From contig JAZBPX010000028.1 of NCBI GenBank assembly GCA_036351775.1, positions 59,397 through 123,396 on the forward strand: a DNA stretch of 64,000 bases, in the 5' to 3' direction. Of this stretch, positions 17,010-25,570 are shown in pieces. The position numbers were made by a program, and so were the translations under genes. Source of the DNA: Pacificimonas sp036351775 (GTDB taxonomy: Bacteria > Pseudomonadota > Alphaproteobacteria > Sphingomonadales > Sphingomonadaceae). Each line of letters opens with the position of its first letter. Position 1 is the first letter of the stretch. The notes beneath the pieces are model-generated. The model was not told the DNA's origin. It worked only from the letters and a program-made list of their open reading frames with translations, and made no database searches.

Positions 17010-18410
17010 TTGACAAGCCGCCGGCTACTGCTCTGCGCGGCGGCCCTGTCGGTCGCGCCCGGTTTGTCCGGACCGGTCAGTGCGCAGGACGTTCGGACCG
17101 AGGCCGAGGCCAGCGACACAGTGAGAGCGGACGGAGGCACTCAGCCTGCGGGAGCAACCACGATCATGATGGGACCGCCGGTTCCGGCCGCGCTCGCTGG
17201 CGGCGAGGTACGATCCCCTTTCATGCCGGAGCGCTTGGCGGACCTTGTTTCGACTGTCTTGGTTACGGCGCCAGAAATCCGGTCCTCCCGGGCCCTTCGC
17301 GGTGCAGCCGATGCCGAGCGCGATGCGGCACGGTGGCTGCGCTTTCCCTCGGTATCGGTGAACGGCAATGCCTTTGGCGTGGGCAGTTCGCAGACCTTTG
17401 CCAGCGAGCTGCAGGTCGATCAGCCGATCTGGGCCGGGGGACGGATCGGGGCTGCCACGAAGCGGGCGGAGGCGTCGCAGGCACTGGCGCGTGCGGAGCT
17501 GCGCCAGGTCCGCTTCACGCTCGCCGAGACGGCGGTGGACCTCTACTTTCGCGCCGCGTCGGCACTGGCGCGGACCGCGATCCTCGACGACAGTATTCAG
17601 CAGCATGTTGCGCTGGTGGACCGCATCGACCGGCGCGTCGATGCCGGGATCAGCCCGGTCTCCGACCTCGCTCTCGCACAGTCGCGAACGGCGCAGGAGC
17701 AGCAGAACCGTGCGCTGGCGGAGGCGGAGCGCCGCGCTGCCGAGGCGCGGCTGGCGGAATTGCTGGATGACGCGGGGTTCGCGCTGACGGCCCTGCCCGC
17801 GTACCGGCCCGTCTACCATCCGCCTGCCGATGGCCTCTTCGAGGGCGCGCGCCTATGCGATCCGCAGCTCGATATCCTGCGGGCACAGATTGATGTCGCC
17901 GAGGCCGAAGCCGCGGTCGCGCAGGCGGAGATCATGCCGCAGCTGAGCGTGCAATATTCCCGCAGCGAAGTGTTCGGCGACCGGGTGGGTCTTGCGCTGA
18001 GGGCCGCATCCGTTGGCGGTCTGTCGCCGCTGTCGCTGGCAAGCGCGGCGCGCCAGCGCGCGGAGGCTGGCCGGATCGATATTCTCAGCCGCGAACGCAC
18101 GCTGCGGGAGGAAATTGCCGAAGACCTGGTGGCAAACCAGACGGCGCGGGTACGGATCGCCACTGGACGCGATGCGGTGAGGTTATCCGAGAGGGTGCGC
18201 GAATCCTATTTTCGCCAGTATGTTGCGGGCCGCCGAACATGGCTTGACCTGATGAACGCGGTGCGCGAGGCGGCGTCCGCCGACCTGTCACGCGCAGAGG
18301 CCGAGATTACCGCCATCCGTACCTCGTCAACCCTCGCGCTTAGGTCGTGTCAGGTGATAGGGTTCGGGCTGCCCGGTGATCTTCAGCCCGGCGATTACGA
18401 GGCCGAATGA
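17010..18410 (+). CDS. TolC-family outer-membrane channel of a type I secretion system
   Basis: The outer-membrane component of a type I exporter. After a signal peptide (TSRRLLLCAAALSVAPGLS, cleavage after VSAQ) come two TolC/OEP-type helical repeats: residues about 70-260 (LQVDQPIWAGGRIGAATKRAE, YFRAASALART) and about 290-450. Both are rich in long amphipathic helices. The start chosen is a TTG at 17010 with GGGGGAAG upstream, because it places the signal peptide exactly at the N-terminus. An ATG at 16992 or an upstream ATG at 16938 would add a Cys/Gly-rich extension. The ABC transporter gene overlaps the stop by 4 bases. Confidence 0.88.
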   Translation: MTSRRLLLCAAALSVAPGLSGPVSAQDVRTEAEASDTVRADGGTQPAGATTIMMGPPVPAALAGGEVRSPFMPERLADLVSTVLVTAPEIRSSRALRGAADAERDAARWLRFPSVSVNGNAFGVGSSQTFASELQVDQPIWAGGRIGAATKRAEASQALARAELRQVRFTLAETAVDLYFRAASALARTAILDDSIQQHVALVDRIDRRVDAGISPVSDLALAQSRTAQEQQNRALAEAERRAAEARLAELLDDAGFALTALPAYRPVYHPPADGLFEGARLCDPQLDILRAQIDVAEAEAAVAQAEIMPQLSVQYSRSEVFGDRVGLALRAASVGGLSPLSLASAARQRAEAGRIDILSRERTLREEIAEDLVANQTARVRIATGRDAVRLSERVRESYFRQYVAGRRTWLDLMNAVREAASADLSRAEAEITAIRTSSTLALRSCQVIGFGLPGDLQPGDYEAE

Positions 18411-20503
18411 CCCTGACGCTGTACGATATCCTGCCGGGCTATGCGCACCTGTCGCGGGCGGAGCTGGACCCGAACTGGGTGCTGGCGGCGCGGCGCGAGG
18501 ATGATGCGCTTGCCGATGAGGAGGCGCTGACACGGGTGGCTGCGCTGAACGGCTGGACCGCGCCGGAACGCCTGACGGCGAAGCCGCGGCCGAACGGCTT
18601 TCCGCTTCTCGTGTTCCTGCCGGAGATTGGCTGGGCGACCGCTGAGCGCTGGCATAGCGCGGCCGACCTGCAGCTGTTCGGTGGGCGCATCATCGCCTGG
18701 GACGAGGTCAGTTCGGCATGGCGGCAGAAGCTGCCCGGCGTGATGGATGTCGAGGCCGGCGAAACCGCGCTCGGTGTGTTCAAGCGTGCGCTTCTGGCGC
18801 GGAAGCCGCTGATCGTATCGGCGGTGATTGCGACGATCACGATCAACATCATCGCCGTGGCGACGTCGCTATATTCGATGCAGATATACGACCGGGTCAT
18901 CCCCCTCGGCAGCTATCCGACCCTAACGGTGCTGACGGTGGGCGTGCTGGCGGCGTTGCTGCTGGATTTCCTGCTGCGGAGCGCGCGGGCGCTGCTGCTG
19001 GAGCGCGAGGCGGCGCAGATGGACCTTGAAATTTCCGAGTTCTTCTTTGCCCGCGCGCAGGCGGTGCGAATGGACGCACGGCCGCCTGGCGTGGGCACAT
19101 TCGCAGCGCAGTTTCGCGGACTGGAGCAGGTGAGGGGACTCCTCTCCTTCGGCTCCATGTTCGCGATTGCCGACCTGCCGTTCGCGCTGATGTTCATTGC
19201 GATCATTTACTGGATTGCGGGGCCGAACGTGGCGCTGGTGCCGCTGATTATCTTTCCGCTGTCGATCCTGCTGGCGTTCCTGTTCGGGCGCGCGATCCGG
19301 AGGCAGAGCCAGGCGGCAATGGTGACGAGCTTCCAGAAGAACGGCCTGCTCGTCGAGGCGTTCGATGCGGCGGAGACGCTTAAGGCGAGCCATGGCCGCT
19401 GGCACTTCGCCGCGAAGTGGAGTGCGCTGGTGGATGCCGTGCTGGATCAGGAGGACGGAGTGAAAACCTGGTCCGCCTATGCGACGGCGCTGTTCACGGT
19501 TCTGAGCCAGACGTCCTACGTGCTGATCGTCTGCGTGGGCGCGATCGCGGCGGCGGAGAACGAGATCACCATCGGTGCGCTGATTGCCTGTTCGATCCTG
19601 TCGGGGCGCATCAACGGCCCGCTGATCGGGCAGCTGCCCAGTCTGATCGTGCAGGCAAGCTATGCGCGGTCGTCGCTGAACCTGCTCGATGGCCTGCTGG
19701 AATTGCCCGTCGAGCGCGAGGGCGCGCGGGCGGTGCGGGCGGACTCGCTCGATGGCCAGCTTGAGCTGGAATATTGCCGGTTCGCCTATCCGGGGGGCGC
19801 GCCGGTGCTCGATATCGAGCAGCTGAAGATTGCGCCCGGCGAAACCGTCGCTTTGATCGGCGGGATCGGTTCGGGCAAGACGACGCTGCTGCGCCTGCTG
19901 GCCGGGCTGTACACGCCGACGCAGGGTGCAGCGCGGATTGGCGGGCTGGACATGGGGCAGGTGTCCGACGACCAGCTGCGCCGGCATATCGGGTACATGC
20001 CGCAGGACTACCGGCTGGTGAACGGAACCCTGCGCGAGAATCTCGTCCTCGGCCTTCCGGATCCCGGTGACGAGGCGATAGCCGAGGCGGCGCGCAAGAC
20101 GGGCCTGATCCATATGATCGGCGATCACCCGATGGGGCTGGAACGGCCAATTTCCGAAGGCGGGCGCGGCCTGTCCGGCGGGCAGCGCAACCTGACCGGT
20201 CTGACGCGCCTGATGCTGATGCAGCCCAAGGTCTGGCTGCTCGACGAGCCCACCGCAAACCTCGATGCGACCACGGAAACGCGGGTGCTGCAGGCACTGC
20301 AGTCCGGGATGGGACCGGACCAGAGCCTGGTCATGGTCACGCACAAGATGGCCCTGCTTTCGATGGTGAAGCGCGTGGTCGTGATGGCGAAGGGCAAGGT
20401 CTGGATGGACGGCACGCCGCGCGACGTGATGAACGAACTAAAGGAACAGGCCCAGGCGCAGAAGGCGATCCCGAAGCCCCCGGGCCGGATCACCGCAAGC
20501 TGA
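18407..20503 (+). CDS. Type I secretion ABC transporter (permease-ATPase, LssB/LapB-like)
   Basis: The inner-membrane motor that exports RTX-type proteins. The 698-residue protein starts with a ~125-residue domain resembling the C39-like domain of HlyB/LapB exporters. That domain has no cysteine, so it is non-proteolytic and likely a substrate-docking domain. A six-helix transmembrane domain follows (about 140-420), then the ATPase. The ATPase has Walker A GGIGSGKTT (about 485), signature LSGGQRN (about 588) and Walker B VWLLDEPTANLD (about 608). The gene overlaps the TolC-like gene by ATGA and is followed 20 bases later by the HlyD-like gene. Likely cargo: the proteins encoded at 10001 and 11791. 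Confidence 0.92.
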   Translation: MTLTLYDILPGYAHLSRAELDPNWVLAARREDDALADEEALTRVAALNGWTAPERLTAKPRPNGFPLLVFLPEIGWATAERWHSAADLQLFGGRIIAWDEVSSAWRQKLPGVMDVEAGETALGVFKRALLARKPLIVSAVIATITINIIAVATSLYSMQIYDRVIPLGSYPTLTVLTVGVLAALLLDFLLRSARALLLEREAAQMDLEISEFFFARAQAVRMDARPPGVGTFAAQFRGLEQVRGLLSFGSMFAIADLPFALMFIAIIYWIAGPNVALVPLIIFPLSILLAFLFGRAIRRQSQAAMVTSFQKNGLLVEAFDAAETLKASHGRWHFAAKWSALVDAVLDQEDGVKTWSAYATALFTVLSQTSYVLIVCVGAIAAAENEITIGALIACSILSGRINGPLIGQLPSLIVQASYARSSLNLLDGLLELPVEREGARAVRADSLDGQLELEYCRFAYPGGAPVLDIEQLKIAPGETVALIGGIGSGKTTLLRLLAGLYTPTQGAARIGGLDMGQVSDDQLRRHIGYMPQDYRLVNGTLRENLVLGLPDPGDEAIAEAARKTGLIHMIGDHPMGLERPISEGGRGLSGGQRNLTGLTRLMLMQPKVWLLDEPTANLDATTETRVLQALQSGMGPDQSLVMVTHKMALLSMVKRVVVMAKGKVWMDGTPRDVMNELKEQAQAQKAIPKPPGRITAS

Positions 20504-20523
20504 TGGCCAAATAGAGAAACGTT

Positions 20524-21678
20524 ATGACACGCTGGTTTCGCCCCTCCATCCTGATCATCTTCCTGAGCGCCGTATCGCTGTTCGGCTTCCTGGCCTGGGC
20601 GAACTGGGCGGAGCTGGACCAGATCGCGCGCGCACAGGGCGAAGTGATCCCCGCGGGACGCATCCAGCTGCTGCAATCGACCGATGGCGGGGTCATTACA
20701 GAGATCCTGGTTCGTGAGGGCGATGCGGTTACGGCCGGACAGGTTCTGATGCGCCTCGACGATGTAAAGCCGGCGGCGGGCGTCGAGGAAACGCGCGCGG
20801 CGACGGCGGCCCTGCTGGCGACGGTGGCGCGGCTGCGGGCGGAGGCGTTTGACCAGCCACTGACCTTCCCGCCGGAGGTGCTGGCCTATCCAGACTTTGC
20901 CGAGAACCAGCGCCAGCTTTACGCCAAGCGGCGGCAGGCCCTGCGAGAGCAGCTGAGCACATTGCGGAGCCAGTTGCGGCTTGCCGACGAAGAACTGGGC
21001 CTGAACGAGCCGCTGGTCGCGAGCGGCGATGTGGCCGCCGTCGATGTGATCCGCATGCAGCGGCAGGTCGCGGAGCTGCGCGGACAGATCGTGAATGTCG
21101 AGAACGAGTATTTCAGCGAGGTTCAAACGCAGCTTTCGGCGGCGCAGGAAGAACTGGTCGCATCCGAACAGCAGCTCGCGCAGCGTGTCGATGTGCTTGA
21201 CGATACGGAGATTTTTGCGCCCGTGGACGGTATTGTCCAGAATATTCGCCTGACTACGATCGGCGGCGTGCTGCAGCCGGGCGAGGAGATCATGCAGATC
21301 GTCCCGACGGAGGACGAGCTGATCATCGAAGCAAAGGTCAGCCCCGTAGACGTCGCGTTCGTCGATGAAGGGCAGCGCGCGGCCGTGCGCTTTGACGCCT
21401 ATGACAGCAGCATTTACGGCCGCGGCGACGGTGAGGTGATCTTCATCAGCCCGGATACCGTGTCGGAGCCGGGGCCGGGTGGGCAGGAGTTCGTTTATTA
21501 CCGCGTCCACCTGAAGATCGACACGTCACCGATGAAGACTCGCTATGTCGATGAGGTGATTACGCTGCAGCCGGGTATGACGGTCACGGCGGATATCCTG
21601 ACCGGCGAAAACAGCGTCTTTGCCTATCTTACGAAACCGATCACCAAGACGGTCGAAGATTCGCTCGGCGAGCGTTAG
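20524..21678 (+). CDS. HlyD-family membrane fusion protein of the type I secretion system
   Basis: The periplasmic adaptor joining the ABC transporter to the TolC-like channel. The 384-residue protein has one N-terminal transmembrane helix (PSILIIFLSAVSLFGFLAWA). A lipoyl/barrel-sandwich half follows (GEVIPAGRIQLLQSTDGGVI), then a coiled-coil hairpin (about 95-235) and the second half-motif (IFAPVDGIVQNI). The C-terminal HlyD beta-barrel ends with LQPGMTVTADILTGE, typical of this family. It completes the three-gene exporter. Confidence 0.93.
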   Translation: MTRWFRPSILIIFLSAVSLFGFLAWANWAELDQIARAQGEVIPAGRIQLLQSTDGGVITEILVREGDAVTAGQVLMRLDDVKPAAGVEETRAATAALLATVARLRAEAFDQPLTFPPEVLAYPDFAENQRQLYAKRRQALREQLSTLRSQLRLADEELGLNEPLVASGDVAAVDVIRMQRQVAELRGQIVNVENEYFSEVQTQLSAAQEELVASEQQLAQRVDVLDDTEIFAPVDGIVQNIRLTTIGGVLQPGEEIMQIVPTEDELIIEAKVSPVDVAFVDEGQRAAVRFDAYDSSIYGRGDGEVIFISPDTVSEPGPGGQEFVYYRVHLKIDTSPMKTRYVDEVITLQPGMTVTADILTGENSVFAYLTKPITKTVEDSLGER

Positions 21679-21693
21679 AGGCACCGGCAGTGC

Positions 21694-21770
21694 GCGCCCT
21701 TAGCTCAGCTGGATAGAGCGCGGGACTTCTAATCCTGAGGTCGCAGGTTCGAATCCTGCAGGGCGCGCCA
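21694..21770 (+). tRNA. tRNA-Arg (anticodon UCU)
   Basis: A full cloverleaf can be drawn. The 7-bp acceptor stem is GCGCCCT with AGGGCGC. The D-arm contains TAGCTCAGCTGGATAGAG. The anticodon stem is CGGGA/TCCTG with loop CTTCTAA, giving anticodon TCT. The T-arm is GCAGG-TTCGAAT-CCTGC. The discriminator is G and CCA is encoded. It reads AGA codons. No integrase gene or attachment-site duplication was seen next to it. Confidence 0.97.
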
Positions 21771-21799
21771 ATTTAATCTGCGGCTCCGTTCACAGACTC

Positions 21800-21876
21800 G
21801 TCACCCTGAACTTGTTTCGGGGCCCAGTGACAAACGCCAGGCCTGCGGCTGGATCCTGAAACAAGTTCAGGATGAC
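21800..21876. repeat. Dispersed palindromic repeat (inverted pair) after the tRNA
   Basis: Two copies of a CCTGAACTTGTTTC-containing element face each other. The left arm is 21800-21827 and the right arm 21849-21876, where it reads CTGGATCCTGAAACAAG and ends AGGATGAC. Similar elements are common between genes in sphingomonads. The pair could fold into a long hairpin in RNA. The right arm is a cleaner copy than the left. Confidence 0.65.
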
Positions 21877-22003
21877 CGGTTTCATGTCAGCGGTTCGAAT
21901 GCTGCCAGGCTTGCCTTTTCATCTATCCCTCTTGTGAGCATTGACAGGCTCGTACCGTCGCCGCAGCTTCTCGCTCTATAAAAGAAACCCGGGGAGATTC
22001 GAA

Positions 22004-22870
22004 ATGCGGGCAGCACTGACGGGGATGGCGGCGGCGCTTTGCCTGGCGATACCGGCGGGCGCGCAGGCCCCTCCCGTCGGTGCGCCGACCATGCTGGCGC
22101 CAGTCGAAAATCCCCGCGACCTGAACGGCGTCTGGCATGTCACGAACAGCGCCCGCTATAATATCGAGGCGCACCCGGCGCAGGCCGCTATGCAGATGCG
22201 CGAGGGGCCGGTCATTCCGGTGCCGGCCGCCGAGGTCGAAGCACTGGGTGCGGTCGGCTCGGTCCCGGCCGGTGAAAGCGTCGTGACCACGAATGGGGGC
22301 GTCATTCCCTATACGGCCGAGGCGCGGGAAGAGCGCGATCGGCGGCGGGCGAACTGGATCACAGAAGATCCGGAGATAAAGTGCTATCTGCCGGGCGTTC
22401 CGCGCGCGACTTATCAGGGCCTGCCGCTGCAGATCGTGCATTCGGACAGCTCGATGCTGATCGTCTATGCCTATGCGAATGCGGTCCGGAACATCGAGAT
22501 GGAGGACCCGGGTGAGGCGCCGCTCGACAGCTGGATGGGCCAATCCTACGGCCAGTGGGACGGCGACACACTGGTCGTAGAAGTGACGGCGCAGAACGGT
22601 CAGACCTGGTTCGACCGTGCGGGCAACCACATGTCCTATGCGGGAACGGTGACGGAACGCTACACGAAGATCAGCCCGTTCCACCTGCACTATTCGGCGA
22701 CCATCGAGGACTCGGAAACCTTTACCGAGCCGTGGACCATGGAAATGGTTCTTTACAAGGATGTCGATCCCGACGCGAAGCTGCACGAATTCAACTGCGT
22801 CGAGTTCGTCGAGGAACTGATGTACGGGCACCTGCGCAAGGAACCGCTTGACCCGGTGGATGACGAATGA
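22004..22870 (+). CDS. Exported protein of unknown function, paralogue 1 of 3
   Basis: About 288 residues with a signal peptide (MRAALTGMAAALCLAIPAGAQA). The start at 22004 has GGGGAG upstream. The mature part shares with the next two proteins the pattern LQIVHSDSSMLIVYAYANAVRNIEME, then SYGQWDGDTLVVEV, YTKISPFHLHYSATIED, TEPWTMEMVLYKD and a C-terminal Cys region. It is the divergent member: the C-terminal motif of the other two (YACHEGNYS) is replaced by EFNCVEFVEEL. Two cysteines (EIKCYLPG and EFNCVEF) could form a disulfide. No catalytic motif was recognised. First gene of a plus-strand operon; it overlaps the next gene by 4 bases. Confidence 0.8.
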   Translation: MRAALTGMAAALCLAIPAGAQAPPVGAPTMLAPVENPRDLNGVWHVTNSARYNIEAHPAQAAMQMREGPVIPVPAAEVEALGAVGSVPAGESVVTTNGGVIPYTAEAREERDRRRANWITEDPEIKCYLPGVPRATYQGLPLQIVHSDSSMLIVYAYANAVRNIEMEDPGEAPLDSWMGQSYGQWDGDTLVVEVTAQNGQTWFDRAGNHMSYAGTVTERYTKISPFHLHYSATIEDSETFTEPWTMEMVLYKDVDPDAKLHEFNCVEFVEELMYGHLRKEPLDPVDDE

Positions 22871-23892
22871 TGCTGCGCGCGGGTCTGATCGCGCTGATGC
22901 TGGCGGGACCGGCTGCCGCAGCAGGCGAACCATGGGACCCGGCCTATGAACCGCCGCGGATGGCGGACGGGACGCCGAGCCTTGAAGGCATCTGGACGAA
23001 CGCGTCGATCACGGCGCTGGAGCGGCCCGACCTGGTTCCGACACTCGAGATAAACGAGCAGACCGCAGCCATCATGGCCTCCTTCTGGCAGCGGATCGTC
23101 GACGAGGGCGACCAGCCTACCGATCCCGACGCGCCCGCTCCTGAAGCTGGAGACGGGGTTGGCGGCTACAATACCTTCTGGATGGACCCCGGCGAGCGGG
23201 TGGCGATGATCGACGGGAAGTATCGCTCGTCCTGGATCGTTTCGACGGCGGACGGGAAACTGCCATTGACCGAAAAGGGCGTGCGGCTGGTGCGCGACCG
23301 GCAGGGCGGAACATCCTTTACCAATTTCGATAATCCCGAAGTGCGGTCGGCAGGTGAGCGCTGCACGGTGGGCTTCGGCTCGACCGGCGGACCGCCCATG
23401 CTGAACGTTCTCTACAACAATCACTACCAGTTCGTGCAGACACCAGAGACGGTCGCGATCCGGGTGGAGATGAACCACAATACACGGCTGATCCGGATCG
23501 GCGGTGAGTTCCTGCCCGCCAGCATGCCGAAATGGCTTGGCGACAGCATTGGCGGCTGGGACGGCGATACGCTTGTGGTGCGTTCGACGAATTTCCACGC
23601 GGCGAACGCCTTTCGTCCCGCAATCCGGCACCGGATCTACCTGTCGCCGGACGCACAGGTGGAGGAGCGGTTCACGCGCGTTGCGGATGACGAGATCTTT
23701 TACGAGTTCACCGTCACTGACCCGGAAATCTATACGGAGCCGTGGACGGGCGAAATGGTCCTGACGCGTGACGATCAGCCGATCTATGAATATGCCTGCC
23801 ATGAGGGGAACTACTCGCTGCCCGGCATATTGGCGGGTGCGCGGCGGGAAGAGCGCGAAGCGGCGGCGGCCGCTGGGAACAGTGCGGAATGA
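22867..23892 (+). CDS. Exported protein of unknown function, paralogue 2 of 3
   Basis: A 341-residue protein with a short signal peptide ending in PAAAAGEP. The N-terminus of the mature protein reads YEPPRMADGTPSLEGIWTN, then ERCTVGFGSTGGPPMLNVLY, NHYQFVQTPETVAI, MPKWLGDSIGGWDGDTLVV, YTEPWTGEMVL and YEYACHEGNYSLPGI. The strict conservation of the two Cys motifs and of ACHEGNYS with paralogue 3 suggests a disulfide-stabilised periplasmic protein. Related proteins are usually annotated only as hypothetical. Both ends overlap neighbours by 4 bases. Confidence 0.82.
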   Translation: MMLRAGLIALMLAGPAAAAGEPWDPAYEPPRMADGTPSLEGIWTNASITALERPDLVPTLEINEQTAAIMASFWQRIVDEGDQPTDPDAPAPEAGDGVGGYNTFWMDPGERVAMIDGKYRSSWIVSTADGKLPLTEKGVRLVRDRQGGTSFTNFDNPEVRSAGERCTVGFGSTGGPPMLNVLYNNHYQFVQTPETVAIRVEMNHNTRLIRIGGEFLPASMPKWLGDSIGGWDGDTLVVRSTNFHAANAFRPAIRHRIYLSPDAQVEERFTRVADDEIFYEFTVTDPEIYTEPWTGEMVLTRDDQPIYEYACHEGNYSLPGILAGARREEREAAAAAGNSAE

Positions 23893-24938
23893 GGAGCGAA
23901 CCGATGATCCTGAAATGGCTGATGACTGCGGCGATCGGTGCGTCGGTGTCCGGTGCGGCACTGGCAGCGGGCGATCCGTTTGATCCGAACTACGAACCGC
24001 CGCGCATGGCGGACGGAACGCCGAGCTTTGAAGGCATCTGGACGAACGCCTCGCTGACGGTGCTGGAGCGCGCGGACCAGGTGCCGAACCTGGTCGTGTC
24101 CGAACCCGTTGCGCAGATGATCGCCAGCTACTGGCTGGGGCGGATCCAGGAAGATTCGAAGCCGCTCGATCCGAACGCGCCCGCACCGGAAATCGGCGGC
24201 GACACGGGTGAGGGATACGACACCTTCTGGATCGACATCGGTGACAGCGTCGCAAAGATCGACGGCGAGTACCGGTCGAGCTGGATCGTGGAGCCGGAAA
24301 GCGGCAAGCTGCCCTGGCGGCAGGATTTCCGGGCGAATGTGCTGGGGCCGCGCTTTGCCTCGACCCAGCGCTTCGACAATCCGGAGATTCGTTCGGCCGG
24401 TGAACGCTGCACCGTCGGTTATGGCGGTACCGGCGGCGCGCCCATGCTGAACGTCCTTTATAACAATCACTACCAGTTCGTGCAGACGCCCGAGACGGTG
24501 GCGATTCACGTGGAAATGAACCACAATACGCGGCTTGTGCGGATCGGCGACGAGCATGTTCCGGCAAGTATGCCGAAATGGCTCGGCGACAGTGTCGGCG
24601 AATGGGAGGGCGATACGCTGGTGGTGGAAACGAGGCATTTCCATCCCGGCAACACGCTGCGCGGGGCTATCCGCCATTTCATGTACCTGTCTCCGGAGGC
24701 GGAAGTCGTAGAGCGCTTCACGCGCGTGTCTGACGACGAGATACTCTACCAGTTCACCGTCGATGACCCCGACGTCTATACGCAGCCCTGGTCAGCGGAG
24801 ATGGTTTTCGTGAAGGCCGACGGGCCGATTTACGAATATGCCTGTCATGAAGGCAATTACTCGCTGCCGGGCATATTGGCCGGGGCGCGGCGGGAAGAAG
24901 CGGACGCGGCGACTGGCGGCGGCGGTGCGGAAGACTGA
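23889..24938 (+). CDS. Exported protein of unknown function, paralogue 3 of 3
   Basis: A 349-residue protein very close to paralogue 2 across its whole length. Shared stretches include YEPPRMADGTPSFEGIWTNA, VLYNNHYQFVQTPETVAIHV, MPKWLGDSVGEWEGDTLVVE and YEYACHEGNYSLPGILAGAR. The pair therefore looks like a recent tandem duplication, while paralogue 1 is older. The first residues (MRSEPMILKWLMTAAIGASVSGAALAA) include a signal peptide that may start at the second Met, base 23904. It is followed after a 70-base gap by the DUF6152-like gene. Confidence 0.82.
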   Translation: MRSEPMILKWLMTAAIGASVSGAALAAGDPFDPNYEPPRMADGTPSFEGIWTNASLTVLERADQVPNLVVSEPVAQMIASYWLGRIQEDSKPLDPNAPAPEIGGDTGEGYDTFWIDIGDSVAKIDGEYRSSWIVEPESGKLPWRQDFRANVLGPRFASTQRFDNPEIRSAGERCTVGYGGTGGAPMLNVLYNNHYQFVQTPETVAIHVEMNHNTRLVRIGDEHVPASMPKWLGDSVGEWEGDTLVVETRHFHPGNTLRGAIRHFMYLSPEAEVVERFTRVSDDEILYQFTVDDPDVYTQPWSAEMVFVKADGPIYEYACHEGNYSLPGILAGARREEADAATGGGGAED

Positions 24939-25008
24939 GGACAGGCAAGGTTCAGGTGCGGCCGCATAACGTCGGCGCGCGCGTAAAGGGATAAGGGTGA
25001 TATTGATT

Positions 25009-25467
25009 ATGAAGACGAGTCGGAAATTGCTGGCGGCGGCGGCCCTGGGCAGCGCCGCGCTTTACGGCGGCGCCCAGGCGCACCATGCCTTCTCCGCCGA
25101 ATTCGATGCCAACGCGCCCGTGCTGCTGCGCGGCGAGATTACGCGGGTCGAATGGGTGAACCCGCACACATGGGTGCACATGGCGAATACCAACGATGAG
25201 TATCTGGAAGGCGCCTGGATGGTGGAGGGCGGTACGCCGAACACGCTGCTGCGTGCGGGCCTTAACCGCAACACGCTGAAGCCGGGAACAGAAATCATCG
25301 TCCGCGGCTACCAGTCGAAGGACCGGATCTGTGAACCGGCCTGCAAGGCGAACGGCCGCGACATCACCTTCACCAATGGCGAAAAGATCTTCATGGGGTC
25401 GTCCGGTACCGGCGCTCCGGAAGACGGGGCCGATCCGAGCGAGCGGCGCCGCCGCAGCCGTGACTGA
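25009..25467 (+). CDS. DUF6152-family exported protein with His-His at the predicted mature N-terminus
   Basis: About 152 residues. The signal peptide (MKTSRKLLAAAALGSAALYG) is predicted to be cut after AQA, so the mature protein would begin HHAFSAEFDANAPV. An OB-like beta-barrel region follows (LLRGEITRVEWVNPHTWVHM, then PGTEIIVRGYQSKD). The pattern HH-A/S-F-x-x-EFD...V.WVNPH is what I know of DUF6152 proteins; the function is unknown. Two Cys lie in ICEPACKANG. The C-terminal tail is Arg-rich. An in-frame GTG at 24997 is an alternative start. It is the last gene of the plus-strand operon and converges on the DUF6644-like genes. Confidence 0.8.
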   Translation: MKTSRKLLAAAALGSAALYGGAQAHHAFSAEFDANAPVLLRGEITRVEWVNPHTWVHMANTNDEYLEGAWMVEGGTPNTLLRAGLNRNTLKPGTEIIVRGYQSKDRICEPACKANGRDITFTNGEKIFMGSSGTGAPEDGADPSERRRRSRD

Positions 25468-25570
25468 CGCCCTATGCGGGTGCGCCGCTCGTGAGGCGGC
25501 GACGGCCGTGCCGCCTGGGGGAAGGGCTTTGACACCCCCGGCGCGGCCAGCCTTCCGGCCGAAAGGCAGC

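Noticed and set aside
11449..17016. A minus-strand open frame of about 1855 codons antisense to the RTX gene
   Set aside because: It mirrors the codon bias and Gly/Asn/Asp-rich repeats of the plus-strand gene. Its product is an Arg/Val/Asp-rich repetitive sequence with no domain, no start signal and no homology pattern. The plus strand has RTX motifs, a ribosome-binding site and a terminator.
21694..22003. tRNA-Arg as the edge of an integrated element carrying the unnamed cluster
   Set aside because: No integrase, no visible copy of the tRNA 3' end nearby, and the base composition of the cluster matches the rest of the window. Kept only as a low-interest check.
22753..24567. Long minus-strand open frame (about 604 codons) across the tandem paralogues
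   Set aside because: It is rich in Arg/Pro/Ser and spans gene boundaries of the real plus-strand genes, which have signal peptides and conserved motifs.
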